DNA of 64,000 bases from Chlorokybus atmophyticus (taxonomy: Eukaryota; Streptophyta; Chlorokybophyceae; Chlorokybales; Chlorokybaceae). Of the stretch, positions 53,066 through 63,526 are shown piece after piece; positions within the stretch are counted from its first letter, which is position 1, and every line of letters begins with the position of its first letter. The DNA lies in NCBI GenBank assembly GCA_009103225.1, contig RHPI01001116.1:160285-224284 (forward strand), written 5' to 3'. The notes below the pieces were generated by a model. The model had not been told where the DNA came from. It did not search any database and was given only the letters and a program-made list of their open reading frames with translations. Made by a program: the position numbers and the translations under genes.

Positions 53066-54845
53066 TCCTTCCGCAAGATGACAGACCATGTGCATATGAA
53101 AGCAGAAAGTTCATTCCTGCTGAACGTAATTACACAACCACTGAGCAGGAATTGCTCGGGGTGGTGCACGCGCTGCGCACATGGCGTTGCTACTTGGAAG
53201 GGGTGGAGTTTTCAGTGATTACTGATCACAACCCGCTCACATTCTTTCATACGCAACAAAATCTGTCGAGGCGGCAAGCTAGGTGGAATGAATTCATTTC
53301 TCGTTTCACTTTCACTTGGCAATACCGTCCGGGTCGCACCAATGTGGCGGATCCACTAAGTCGCAGCCCTGCTCTTTTGGCACTTACGCGCTCTCGAAGT
53401 ACGCGTAATGTACAACAGCCTGAAGACCCTTTCTTAAAGGAAGTGTCCGCAGGTTATAACTCAGATGTTTGGTTTAGCAGTCAAACCAACTTGCAACAGC
53501 TTACTGCTGTTAGCAATCTGTGGTATAAAGGGGAGCAGTTGGCAATTCCCAACTCGGGCGACTTACGTAAGCAATGCTTACATTCAGTGCATGACCCGCC
53601 GTATGCTGGGCATTTGGGGAAACACAAAACACTCAAATCTGCGCAACAGTTATACTGGTGGCCGTCAATGTCAGCTGACGTGGATCAATATGTTCGCACA
53701 TGTGACGTGTGTCAACGTAATAAGCCACTACGACAAAAACAAGCGGGATTGCTTAAACCATTGGCAATTCCAGAACAAAAATGGGATAGTGTCAGTATGG
53801 ATTTGATTACTGACCTACCTGAAACAGCAGCTAAATACACTGCTATTGTGGTTTTTGTCGACCGTTTGACTAAAATGGTGCATTTTGCCCCGTGTTGCAC
53901 AACTGTAAGTGCACGGGACTTGGCACACTTATTTGTGTCCACGGTCTTTCGCGTTCACGGTATACCGCGTGAACTTGTCACAGATCGTGATCCTCGTTTT
54001 GTCTCCAAGTTTTGGCGAGAAGTCTGTGAATTGTTGGGGGTAAAACAAAGCATGTCGACTGCTTTCCACCCGCAAACAGACGGTCAAACTGAGCGAGCAA
54101 ATCAAATACTGGAAGAGATGCTTCGCCACTATGTGGCTCCTAATCATGCTGATTGGGACAGGTACTTGCCAATGGCAGAGTTTGCTGTGAACAACGCGTG
54201 GCAAGAAAGTGTAAAGGAAACCCCATTTTTCTTGAATTATGGGATTCGCCCAAACACACCAGCGTCATTGCGTGTACCTCGCAATGCCCTGACTGTGCCA
54301 GCGGCAAAGGAATTTGCCACTAATATGCAAGAAAATTTGGCTCGAGCCAAGCTGTGTCTGTCAGAAGCACAGGACAGGCAAAAAGCTTATGCTGATACAC
54401 ATCGAAAAATGGCCACTTTTGATGTCGGCGATAAAGTTTTGCTGAGTGCAAAAACATAACCATCAAAGGTACGGGTGCTCGCAAGTTGCTGCCCCGATGG
54501 TTAGGTCCTTTCTCTATCACTGATAGAGTTGGTACGCACGCTTATCGACTGCAATTGCCCCCAAGTGTGCGTATACACAACGTGTTTCATGTAAACTTGT
54601 TGAAACCTTACCGCTCAGACGGTAGAACACAGCCTCCACCACCGCCAGTTGAGGTGGACAGCGAGCTCGAATACGAGGTGGAAGCTATATTGAACCATAA
54701 GCTAAATGGTCGAGGACGCGCAACTCGCTATTTGGTGAAATGGAAAGGGTATGGCCCGGAACATAACAGTTGGGAGCCCGACAGGCATCTTACGCACTGC
54801 CGCGAGTTGCTTCGAGCTTATTGGGATTCATGTCCTGTCCCATAA
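53051..54845 (+). pseudogene. Truncated Ty3 pol: RNase H, integrase, chromodomain
   Basis: The main frame (to 54459) starts inside RNase H (GIGAVLPQDDRPCAYESRKF; TTTEQELLGVVHALRTW; ITDHNPL). It continues through the integrase zinc motif (H...H, then CDVCQRNK) and the catalytic core (MDLITDLP, VTDRDPRFVSKFWRE, HPQTDGQTERANQILEEML), with the D-D-E residues visible. It breaks at an A run near 54454, where one base appears missing. The C-terminal part continues in another frame to 54845, with LPPSVRIHNVFHVNLLKPY and a chromodomain (YEVEAILNHKL, YLVKWKGYGPEHNSWEP). Chromodomains steer integration to particular chromatin. The first part of RNase H, including its first catalytic Asp region, is absent. 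Confidence 0.9.
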
Positions 54846-54979
54846 ACTGTGGGCTTGGTTTTATGACAGACTGGCAGTGCAGTTTCATTACCACCCTGTC
54901 ATTTCCCGCTATCTCACTGGTTACAATTACTCGAAATCAAGCCTGATCAACTTGAGTTCAACGAGGACGTTGAAAACCT

Positions 54980-54992
54980 AAGTGGGGGGGAA
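54980..54992 (+). promoter_or_regulatory. Polypurine tract
   Basis: AAGTGGGGGGGAA abuts the right LTR. The same tract precedes LTRs in the miniature element and in the right-edge element, linking all three. Confidence 0.85.
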
Positions 54993-55519
54993 TGTAACGG
55001 GAGCAATAATAATAGGGGTATTATTGCTACCTGAATAACACATTTTGTATGAATAAGTATTTAAATATGCTTATTTATACCTCTTTTCTACGGTTCCTCG
55101 CTTATTAAAGGCTATGATGCTTTATCATAGCTTAAATAAGTCCCAATGGGTGTAGAACCGCTTATTCAAGCCTATTTAGTGTCACATTTGATATAATGTG
55201 ATCACTATCTCGTTAGGTACCTTACAATAGGTATCTTTGGATAGGTACCTTATCGATAGGTACCTTATCTGAGCTGTGATTGGCTCACGCTAGATTTCCT
55301 AACCTACCCTATCTGTAGGGTCGATGTCTAGTTGTGAGTTAATTATCGAGAGTTATATAGTTAATATACTCTTGATATAAAAGGTCACATCAATCTGATG
55401 TGGGGACTTTCAGTTCTCTGCTCAGTGGCGGCCACGCCGTCGAAAGGCTTGTCATAGGCGGTGTGGGTGTTGGGGTAGAGGATTGAAGGGGCATCACCGG
55501 CGACGGTGGTGCTGTTACA
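54993..55519 (+). repeat. Right LTR (527 bp)
   Basis: Same length as the left LTR and almost identical. I noticed differences only in ACCTTACGAT/ACCTTACAAT and in TTGATATAC/TTAATATAC. Confidence 0.95.
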
Positions 55520-56075
55520 TAGTAGGTGTTTGCTCAGTGCCACAGCACACAGCCGCCAGCACCTGCAGATTCTCATCATCCACTGGAATCTCGCGGGCGG
55601 TGCCCTGCATGGGTCGCACACTATGAGCACGACCAGCAACCAATTGAACAAATAAATACGGAACACAGATAACAAACCGAACTTCCTTTGTGATGCTGCG
55701 CATCCAGTGCTTCAAACACTCTCGCCTGGCATTCCCCCATCCGAACATGCGTATAGAATCCGCATTACCCGTTTTCATAGACGCATGTGCTCATTTGGCT
55801 TATCAACATAAGTGGCCACTTGATCGTCACGCTCTGCACATGCACTCCATCAGTTGTCAGTGTCATAGGCGGTTCACTTGTGGACATTTTAGCCAAATAC
55901 ACGCGACACACGTCCCGCACTTGTTGGCATGCAGTGACAAAAGCATAGACCGTGAACTGATGGATAATTACACAATTACCTTCAGCTCGGCGCGTGTGTA
56001 ATGAATCGGTGTCTTGCCATGCATGAGCCTTTGCGACTTGATAGGTATAAACGGCTGCACGATGTCGTCCTCCAT

Positions 56076-57700
56076 GAAAAACACTTGCAGCCAATTCATA
56101 AATCTGCACGCTGTATGTGCAGCATGGCTTATCCACCTCGGCAATCTGAAGGGTGGTGGCAATGGCCACGGGTACAACTGGGTTACGGCTTGATGATTGC
56201 ATGTCGATGTCAAGATTTCACCTTTGTCGTTATCGTCTGCATGTCCATACCTCATGGACAGACATGGTGTGAGGTAACATAACACATCAGCTGTACATAA
56301 GCTGACTTCACTTCGAATGGCATTGCCATATGTTCAAGATTGCATTTTCACATTGCACACAGTCCTTACCTAAATTTGAGCCAAGTAGCCCGCATCACGT
56401 CATCTCGAAGGGGGCCGTCGCTTAAGGGGCACCATAGAACTACTGTCTGCGAAGGGCTGTAGTCGTCTGAGCTGAAAACTCTGCCCCACCCTGCAGACCA
56501 GCAACGAGCTGCTGTGCCGTGTGTAGCAGTTCGCTCTGTTTCTCGAGCATGCGCACAAAGCTGGACCCGCCGCTCCCTGTACTGTCCTGAGCGTCACCTT
56601 GTTCCTCTGTTACGCCCCTCCGATAAGTTCATTGGCGTATGTAATATGCCCAATGCTCTGCCAAGCAAAAGTTATGAGTGACATGTCCACAAAGCTGCTT
56701 TATCTCATAGGCACCGTCGAGCCTACGACTTATTCACCTCCTTTCAACCTGGATCATGGATCTGCTCCCACTGCTATAGCTTGTTGGTGAATTTGTCCTT
56801 GTTTTGCACATGGGTGGAGTGCTCCGAGGAAAATTTTACCCCCAGGAAGCTGTCCCTAGTTTCTTGGCCGTATGTTGTCAGGGTGAAATACTTAGCTGGC
56901 AGAAGGCACTGCGGTCACCATTGTTACACTATGCACAAAGTACCTAAGCTTCCAGGTGACAAAAGGCTCACATAGCAGTCTATAGCACGAAGCTTGATGT
57001 TGCTGCAATAATCAGTGCCAAAGTTATATAGCGAACAAAGCACAACGCATGCGCACAACGCACGCGCGTAACAATAAAACACTGTCGGATTTTGACAACG
57101 AAAACTTCCAAATAAATGTACTTCCAGTGCCAGTGTGACCTAGGTTCGTTGGAGTGGCCTATGCGGTCGCTTGTGACGCCGCTGTTGGCATGAGCATGTC
57201 TTGCACACTGCTCAGTCCAGTCAGCTTGTGACTTGGCTAAGGCACGAGCCTTAGAAATACTGCTACTAATATGAGCTGATATCGATCAGTTACGAGTCTG
57301 TAGCAGTCTGTAGCAGATATTGAGTCCACTATGCGGAGTATGACCAAGCGGGACACTCCGGACTTGCTCATGAGGCTGGCGCAGCCTGACGCAGCCAACG
57401 CCTTGGGAGAACGGCGAGAACTCCGCGTATACGCCTTAGGAGGCGTGGCTTAGCTTGTTGGAAAGCTTTGGCTGTAAGCTAGACAGCTATGCTTACATAT
57501 TGGCAATCTGCTAAATATAACTCTTGCGGTGCTTGCTAAAGTAGACATGTGTAGTATGGCTGGTATAGAAGCTAGCGGAATTAACAAGTTGTTTGGTTCA
57601 GGTGAAACCCGTTTGCAAGCCTTGTGTGCATGCCTTGTGTGTATGTTCTGGTGCATGTGTATGCTGTAGTTGGCCAGTGCTAGCTCAGTGTTCAACAAAG
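56076..57700. other. Region without a supported gene
   Basis: About 1.6 kb upstream of the interrupted host gene. Short frames on both strands carry no family signature. 57010-57070 has an ACGCATGCGC-type alternating patch. Confidence 0.45.
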
Positions 57701-58860
57701 AGGTCCTTCAAGAAGGCCCTCTTTTTTTCAAGTGCTCCAATTCACCAGTGGTTCCAAAAAAAGGCTCTGAACTGTTTGGGAGCTGATCAGTGGGGACAAA
57801 AAGCAAAGGCATGAGGAAAGACTCTTGTGAGGAAATGCGCTTCTCGCCATTGAGCACAAAGACACTGGCAACATTGCAGCTGTGCTTTATAGTGGTTGTT
57901 GAGCTGAAGCCGTCGACGTGGATCAGCAGTGCAATATTGCGAGGGTCGCCAAGAGCTTGCTGTACCATCTGATGGTTGCTTTTGTGGCACCCTAAGCATT
58001 CAAATGTCACGTGATTGCCTGCGTTGTGATGCTCCAAGCTGACATCCGGGATGTGGTGACAGAATGCGTAGGACACATGCAGCTTGATTTTGGGGCGAAG
58101 GTCCCGAAGCTGCAGTGATGCCGCTTCTTCGCACCATGCCAATACTCGGTGTTTTCAGCGGGTACTTGTTCCACATGGACGCGCATCCATTCATCTTTGT
58201 GGCGCTTTTCCTCCAAATAGTCGTGAGCGATTGAAGGGGCAGCTAACTTGGCGCTGAGCCAGGCACTTATACAATTCAAGATGTCGCAACACTCTTTGCA
58301 AGCCTGCCGCATCCCCCTCCGCATGGTGTATTGCGAAGGCGAGTTATCATTGTTTGCTTGGTCTCGCCCATGTCTCAACCCTCGTCATCTTCGTTAAGTG
58401 TAGGATAAGGTGCATGAAACAGATACTTGCATGTGAGACAGACGGTCAGGCGCTTAGGACCAGGCATGCCGAGCGCGGCCATTAGTTTATCCATGGCGGC
58501 ATTGACTGCCGGCAGCTCATCCGCGACAGGGCTGTGCGCATTGTGTCGCCCATAAGGCTGGCAATGTCATTCCGCAGCTGCTCATGTTAAAAAGGAACCT
58601 TCAAGGCCAGCTTGGCAACATAATTTATGTGGCCAGTATGAGCTTCATGATCTTGTTAATGAGAGCAACCTGGATACCAGAATCTACAAGAGCTGTCACG
58701 GTGTTCAAGTGGATGCCCAGCCACTTCTTCGTAGCAGACTCTGATGGTGGCTGCCCCGGCTCGAGAGGTTGACCGGGGGGAATAGGTGGTGCCCACCTGC
58801 TTGCGGCAACTGCCAGTTCAAGTGCACGGTGCGCCCTTGCAATTGCTTCGTCCACCATCT
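57700..58860 (-). pseudogene. Decayed DNA-transposon transposase (CACTA/Plavaka-like, tentative)
   Basis: Minus-strand fragments in changing frames read like one transposase. They are a proline-rich segment (PPIPPGQPLEPGQPPSESAT), then GPKRLTVCLTCKYLFHAPYP with a CxxC, TPCGGGCGRLAKS with a second Cys pair, IAHDYLEEKRHKDEWMRVHV, SYAFCHHIPDVSLEHHNAGN, then NIALLIHVDGFSSTTTIKHS and SVFVLNGE. The order Cys-pairs, then an acidic DGF block followed by a beta-rich stretch, is reminiscent of Tnp2/Plavaka transposases. Frame changes and stops show it is not functional. The family call is from memory of the pattern and is weak. No terminal repeats were found. Confidence 0.35.
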
Positions 58861-58869
58861 ATGATGACA

Positions 58870-59103
58870 GAGCTTGATTACCCAGCCAGTAATAGACACC
58901 AATCCACGGCGCCATGCTATCAAAATTTATAAACAAGACACACGCGTGCATGGGCTGTGTCAAAGACCGGACCGATCAGTGTTTATAAAATCTTGAGATT
59001 CTAGTCTTAAAGTCACAACAATGGCTGATTGCATAAGTCGTAGACACTGGATAGTGCCTATGAGTCTTTGGTATAACGGAGTGCTATCTCTTTAGAGGTT
59101 CCA
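58870..59103. other. Spacer left of the LTR-element cluster
   Basis: A short AT-richer spacer with no gene. It leads into the first of two direct repeats. Confidence 0.5.
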
Positions 59104-59192
59104 TGTAATAATTGGGGCCCGACCACTAGGCTATGGTAGTAAAAGACACTATCATAAGTGAGGTTTATCACAGTTTATCCCAATTCATGACA
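59104..59192 (-). repeat. Short LTR-like direct repeat, copy 1
   Basis: An 89-bp unit with TG...CA ends on the plus strand (TGTAATAATTGGGGCCCGAC to TTCATGACA). A related 93-bp copy in the same orientation is at 60041-60133. It is followed by TTCCTCCCCCATT, whose complement looks like a polypurine tract, so the element probably reads on the minus strand. Confidence 0.7.
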
Positions 59193-59289
59193 TTCCTCCC
59201 CCATTTTACCCATGAGTTCCTCACAATCCAATGAGGCACTAGCCCATGTCGCCTTGTTCGCGACCGTACCACGATCGGTCTGCCCGCGG

Positions 59290-59802
59290 TGTAACGAGAA
59301 GATACATTAAATTACCACAAATCGACCATAAAAGCATCAAGTCTTTTATGGTCGAGTGGGCTGTGACATTGGTATCGCAGCTTGAGACCCGGGTTCAAGC
59401 CTTGCATACGAATTCCGCGGTCGTTGTTTCTCGATCCAGTATTATCCCGTATATGGTCACTTCGTAAGTGCCATCATCGATGGGTTGCGACTTGCCTAAT
59501 GGCAGTCGTGCCGGCGTTCAATCGGCGCGGCAGGGCGCGACCTGCCCGTCACGATGCGACCTGTGGGGCCGGCAGCGGTGCGCTATGCGCGCGTTGATCG
59601 GTATGGGCCTAAATTGGCCGGGCTTTGGGAAGTGGGGCTGGTGATCGACATTAATCAGACCTCTGAGATGATTCCCCAGCTGATGGGAGCCAGCTGCCGA
59701 GGACGTCATCGTTCTTAAGTGGGGGGGAATGTAACGGGAAGGTACATCAGATTACCACAACATAAAAGCACCAAGTCTTTTATGGTCGAGTGGGCTGTGA
59801 CA
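59290..59802 (+). mobile_element. Miniature LTR retrotransposon (TRIM)
   Basis: A complete 513-bp element has a 79-bp left LTR (59290-59368) and a 73-bp right LTR (59730-59802), both TG...CA. A primer-binding site TTGGTATCGCAGC (59369-59381) follows the left LTR, and a polypurine tract AAGTGGGGGGGAA precedes the right LTR. Perfect CGCGG target duplications lie at 59285-59289 and 59803-59807. The 360-bp interior has no coding capacity. Each LTR contains a hairpin, CATAAAAG...CTTTTATG. The PBS and PPT match those of the large Ty3 element in this window, so it could be mobilised by that family. Confidence 0.88.
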
Positions 59803-60040
59803 CGCGGCCTGTTGGATCCGACCCACGAATGGCCCTGACCAACCGAACGGCCATCCTTACCACGCGACCTGCCATCGCATCGCGACCGCTCACGCGGCCT
59901 TAGGTTGAACTGGTTCGGCGCGCAGGTCGTGATCCCGCGCCCAGCCTAGGGCAAGCCGCCCCAAATGTTTTGGTTTTTGCCTTGGATCTGCCTCAGTCCC
60001 CTACGGGAATTGAACTTGAGACGTCAAGCTCCATTATCAT

Positions 60041-60133
60041 TGTAACAATTGGGGCCCGACCGCTAGGCTCTGGTAGTAAAAGACACTACCATGAGTGAGG
60101 TTTGCATGTCTCGAATTGGGATAAATTGTAACA
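60041..60133 (-). repeat. Short LTR-like direct repeat, copy 2
   Basis: 93 bp from TGTAACAATTGGGG to AATTGTAACA, with strong similarity to 59104-59192. The two copies bracket the miniature element and about 330 bp of other DNA. They may be the LTRs of an older miniature element on the minus strand, or two separate remnants, because both copies have PPT-like flanks on the same side. Confidence 0.65.
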
Positions 60134-60235
60134 TTCCCCGCCCTTATTTGGGATCAAATGAGGGTCCCAACGGGTATATACAGCCAATTAAACCGTATTA
60201 GGGCCGTTGACCTAGTGTTGAGGCCCTGAATTATT

Positions 60236-60450
60236 TGTAACATTGATATCAACATGAGACTCACGTCCCATGTCGATATGAGCTGTATGGCGGCACTGCT
60301 AACGCAGTAACAGCCGCCATAGCTAGGGGATCTTCTGCTCCGGCAGTTGCCCCTGGCGGCGGCGGTAAGGACGACGTGGCTGGAGGTGGTGTTGGGTACG
60401 GGATTGAAGGGAGGAGGTAGCACCCCCTGTCCTTACATTGGTATTAAAGC
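60236..60450 (+). repeat. Decayed LTR end with primer-binding site
   Basis: A segment ending ...CCCTGTCCTTACA (60437) is followed by TTGGTATTAAAGC, a degenerate primer-binding site. The words GTGTTGGGTACGGGATTGAAGGG resemble the 3' end of the 527-bp LTRs. The 5' boundary is uncertain; another LTR-end-like junction, TTGTAACA/TTGATATCA, lies at 60236-60251. Confidence 0.5.
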
Positions 60451-61445
60451 AAGGGCGTCGAGGGGTCTTTCGGGGGCGGCGACGGCTTGGGTGGTTGTGT
60501 GGCGGCAGCGGCGGCGGCGGCAACTAGCAACCGCTACCCACTTGGGTGGGTAGTAGTGGTTGATTGCTAGTTGGTCTTGTGGTTGATTGTTGTAATAGTA
60601 GTCACTGTTCCTGGTGTAGCTTAGCCATGCTTGTTTGCTTAGCCTAGCCTACCTAGCCTAGCTTGCTGTCAGGGGAGGCGGCCACTCAAGCCTCTCTTGT
60701 AAGCATTGCATGCCCAGCACATCATGTAGTGTGAATCACAACAACATTGAACACTTGTGTGTGCTTGTGGGCTTGCCACCACATGGATTCGTAGTGGTGT
60801 GAAGGTTTTTGAAGTTGTTATCTTTACATTATCAACCCTTGTGATGCAATCTGGTGGCAACATCGGATGTCGTGCCAGTCAACGCGGTGGGGCTGGCAGA
60901 GTCATTCTCCGCGGTCAATATCAGACTCACAACTCACAACTTGTCGATATTGACCTATAGGTTGATATCGACAACGAAATTTTGACACCTTGTGCGTCGA
61001 TTGCAATTGCGAGTTGAGCTGAGTTGTACAAACTGAAAACTATGAGATGCTATAAGTTGTGAACTGACGAGTGGATTCGCGTGCTGTTTGTTTCAAAGCA
61101 AGTGTCTACTTAAGAGGTGTGTGGAAAGCTCTTGTTTTAAAATACTTCACGCTAAGCACATGAAACTTGACGAGGCAAAATTAATAAATTTTAACACTTT
61201 TAAAGCGCACAACTTGTGTGTTTGTGCACTTGCACACTTCCATTACTGACGGCTTGTGTCCTTGGGCAGATATCTGACCAAGGAGACAAGGTCACCCCAC
61301 ATGGTGTGGGGTATCCTTCCATAGCTAAGAAGTGAACATTATATGAGCCATCTAGTGATGAGGAAGTGAAGGACAAGAAGGCACGCAGAAGAGCGATGTT
61401 TCTTTCAACGAGTCTTCTTAAGGTGGACTAGTGGACACTCAGAGT
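60451..61445. other. Region without a supported gene
   Basis: About 1 kb between the decayed LTR end and the gag remnant. It may be untranslated leader of the same degenerate element. It contains CTAGCC-type short repeats near 60640 and an inverted repeat around CAATATC...GATATTG near 60915-60955. Confidence 0.45.
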
Positions 61446-62680
61446 GTCATTGGCGGGGCCATTGAGAAGTATGCCTTAGAGCGTAAGGATCAGCTTGCTG
61501 CCCACCCTAAGCTTCGTCAGGGAACGTGGGATGCATGGGCGCAGAGGGTTTGTAATGGCTATTAGACAGACTTTGTCACACTCCCTCGCGCAAGCAAGGA
61601 GATGATGATCCGCATGCTTGAGCGCGAGTTTACGAACAACATCCCGCCACGTCGTGCGAGGTGATTCAAGAGTAGCTGCTCTCATGACCATATATGATAC
61701 GCCACTTTCATACAAAGGGAAGCGCATGGCGTTTGAGGCGTTGGCCAACTTGATGGTAGGAACCTCACAGCGTTGCAAGGACGTGTTCTGGTACTTGGGA
61801 CCTAAGTTGAAAACAAGTTGACAGGCCGAGTGAAGTTGGCGGCACGCCTCGATGATATGCAAGCTGAGTTGGTGGCGCTGCGCCAACCGGTGGCGGGTGC
61901 ATCAGCGGGGCTGCCTATTATAGCGCTGAACACGCCTGAGAAGCTCAAGCCCGACGGCAGTGTCAGCATCCATAACTGGGTGGTCACTCTTGAGCACTGA
62001 TTCACAGCACTGAAGTGCCCAATTGGTAAGCACATTGCTGTTGCTGAGTTGCTCATGCTATCTGACGCTCTCGTAGAGTGGGCGAGGCAGACAGAGGATG
62101 GTGCGGCCAAGACAGTGGAAGCGCTATTCAAGTTTTTTGTGGAGCGCTATGGTGGCATGGATCCGGCTACTCAGGCTTGCAACAAACTCACCAAGTTGCG
62201 ATAGAATGACCGGGTGGATTCAATCTACTTGCTGAAGTTCCAAGTATTCGTGGGTCGCGTGAATAGTGGCCTCATGCCCATGGATAAGGATCAATATGAG
62301 TTGTACAAGCGCAATTTGGATGCGCGTGTGCGTGATCATCTGCAATACACGGCAACGACCCTTTCTTCAGTTCCTAAGGACTTGGCCAACCTGCAGAAGT
62401 TGAGCGTGAATCTGTATAGTGGTGTCACAGCGGTGCAGGAGAAGGCACATGTGGCAGCCGCAGCCAAGCTGAAGGGGTGGGAGGAAAGCGTTACTCTCAG
62501 CCAAGTGCACACACGGCAAAGAAGGGGAAGACATTTACGCCTCACACTGGTGGCACATCTGCTGGTGGTGCTACACCTGCTTCGGCTCGCACTTGCTACG
62601 TCATCAATCGGGCCACATTCGAAAAAACGGCCCCGCAACAAAGGGCAATTGCCTTGCAAAGCCGAGAAGGTTGAATAGGA
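61446..62680 (+). pseudogene. Decayed Ty3-type gag
   Basis: Plus-strand fragments form a capsid-like polyprotein with frame changes and stops. A coiled-coil-like stretch (KLAARLDDMQAELVALRQP) is followed by SVSIHNWVVTLEH then an in-frame stop (61998-62000), FTALKCPIGKHIAVAELLML, ALFKFFVERYGGMDPATQAC, a second stop near 62203, VDSIYLLKFQVFVGRVNSGL, YELYKRNLDARVRDHLQYTA and KDLANLQKLSVNLYSG. The sequence W..TLE.-F-TAL, then F...RYG, then R.QVF...-F pattern is that of Retrotrans_gag. The large Ty3 element in this window lacks gag, so this is the only gag-like sequence here. Confidence 0.6.
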
Positions 62681-62732
62681 TTACGCCGTGCCTAATTCGG
62701 ATGCGATACATAGCCGGTTGCTTGAGATGCAA

Positions 62733-62856
62733 GCGTTCTCTGCCATTTGTAGCGTCATGCTGCCGGCGCCGTGACATGCTTGTCATCGGCGGTGTGGGGG
62801 TATTGGGGCAGAGGATTGAAGGGACGGCGGCCTCATAGGCGCCGTGGTTATTATAG
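62733..62856 (+). repeat. LTR 3'-end fragment
   Basis: About 120 bp (GTAGCGTCATGCTGCCGGCG... to GGCGCCGTGGTTATTATA) closely match the 3' end of the LTR at 63000-63526, but on the opposite strand, forming an inverted pair across about 143 bp. Confidence 0.8.
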
Positions 62857-62999
62857 TATGTGTCACCAATGGTGCCGTGTTGGCTGATGATAAGAGGTGG
62901 AAGAGATGGGGAGATCTCCGTGGAAAGAGTTTCAGCCTTCCTTCACGCGTTTGCAAGCTGGTTTGCTGATGTGTTCCAAATGCATGTCATGACACATGC

Positions 63000-63526
63000 T
63001 GTAACAACTACGGCGCCTATGAGGCCGCCGTCCCTTCAATCCTCTGCCCCAATACCCACACCGCCGATGACAAGCCTGTCACGGCGCCGGCAGCATGACG
63101 CTACAGATGGCAGAGAACGCAATGAGGTCTCATCAGGTGATGAGACCTGCAATATCAAGCATGTATCACATATATGTGTTTTAATATCGAACTTACAATC
63201 AGATATTACCTCTATAGATAGGGTAGCCGTTAGAAATTCAGCGTGAGCCAACAGGAGCTTATATATCCAACGATAGAGTATTTAATGATAAGGTACCTAT
63301 CGCGATTATCGGCTATAGTGATTGCATATATGATATGCGACCTTAGATAGGCTTGAATAGGCGGATCTACACCCACTGGGACTTACCAAGGCCATAATAA
63401 AGTATAAGCTTTGATAAGCGAGAAACCATAAAAAAGAGGTATAGATAAGCATTTACATATACTTATCTACACAGAAGATATCATTTAGGTAGCAATGAAA
63501 CCCCTATAATTATTGCTCCCGTTACA
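63000..63526 (-). repeat. LTR (527 bp) of the right-edge Ty3 element
   Basis: It begins, on the minus strand, TGTAACGGGAGCAATAATTAT and ends GTTGTTACA. It has exactly the same length as the LTRs at 52524/54993 and clear but diverged similarity, so it belongs to the same family. Confidence 0.88.

Larger units (their letters stand above)
52524..55519 (+). mobile_element. Ty3/gypsy chromovirus-type LTR retrotransposon, internally deleted
   Basis: A complete insertion of 2996 bp has 527-bp LTRs (52524-53050 and 54993-55519) with TG...CA ends. It has a primer-binding site just after the left LTR (TTGGTATCGGAGC, initiator-Met-tRNA type), a polypurine tract AAGTGGGGGGGAA before the right LTR, and TAGTA target duplications. 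By eye the LTRs differ at about two positions, so insertion is recent. The interior is only about 1.9 kb: gag, protease and most of reverse transcriptase are absent, and the frame begins within RNase H. It therefore cannot move on its own protein supply but keeps the signals needed to be copied in trans. Confidence 0.95.
52430..56075 (-). pseudogene. Host gene interrupted by the Ty3 element
   Basis: On the minus strand, ATG 56075 begins a frame reading MEDDIVQPFIPIKSQRLMHG then KTPIHYTRAELK, with a donor AAG/GTAATT near 55970. A downstream exon (from about 55625) reads RPMQGTAREIPVDDENLQVL then AAVCCGTEQTPT. There the retrotransposon LTR begins and adds ATG TAA, a premature stop at 55515-55517. 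Beyond the element the same frame continues for about 29 codons, including the basic patch RRKRKVAL, to a stop at 52430-52432. Removing the element and one copy of the TAGTA duplication keeps the frame open. So the insertion truncates the C-terminus. The family is not recognised; YTRAEL loosely resembles YxxxxL-type eIF4E-binding motifs. The join between the first and later exons is not resolved. Confidence 0.6.

Noticed and set aside
59369-59410. tRNA-like words (CCCGGGTTCAAGCC) after the TRIM primer-binding site
   Set aside because: No acceptor, D or anticodon arms can be drawn; it follows the PBS of the element.
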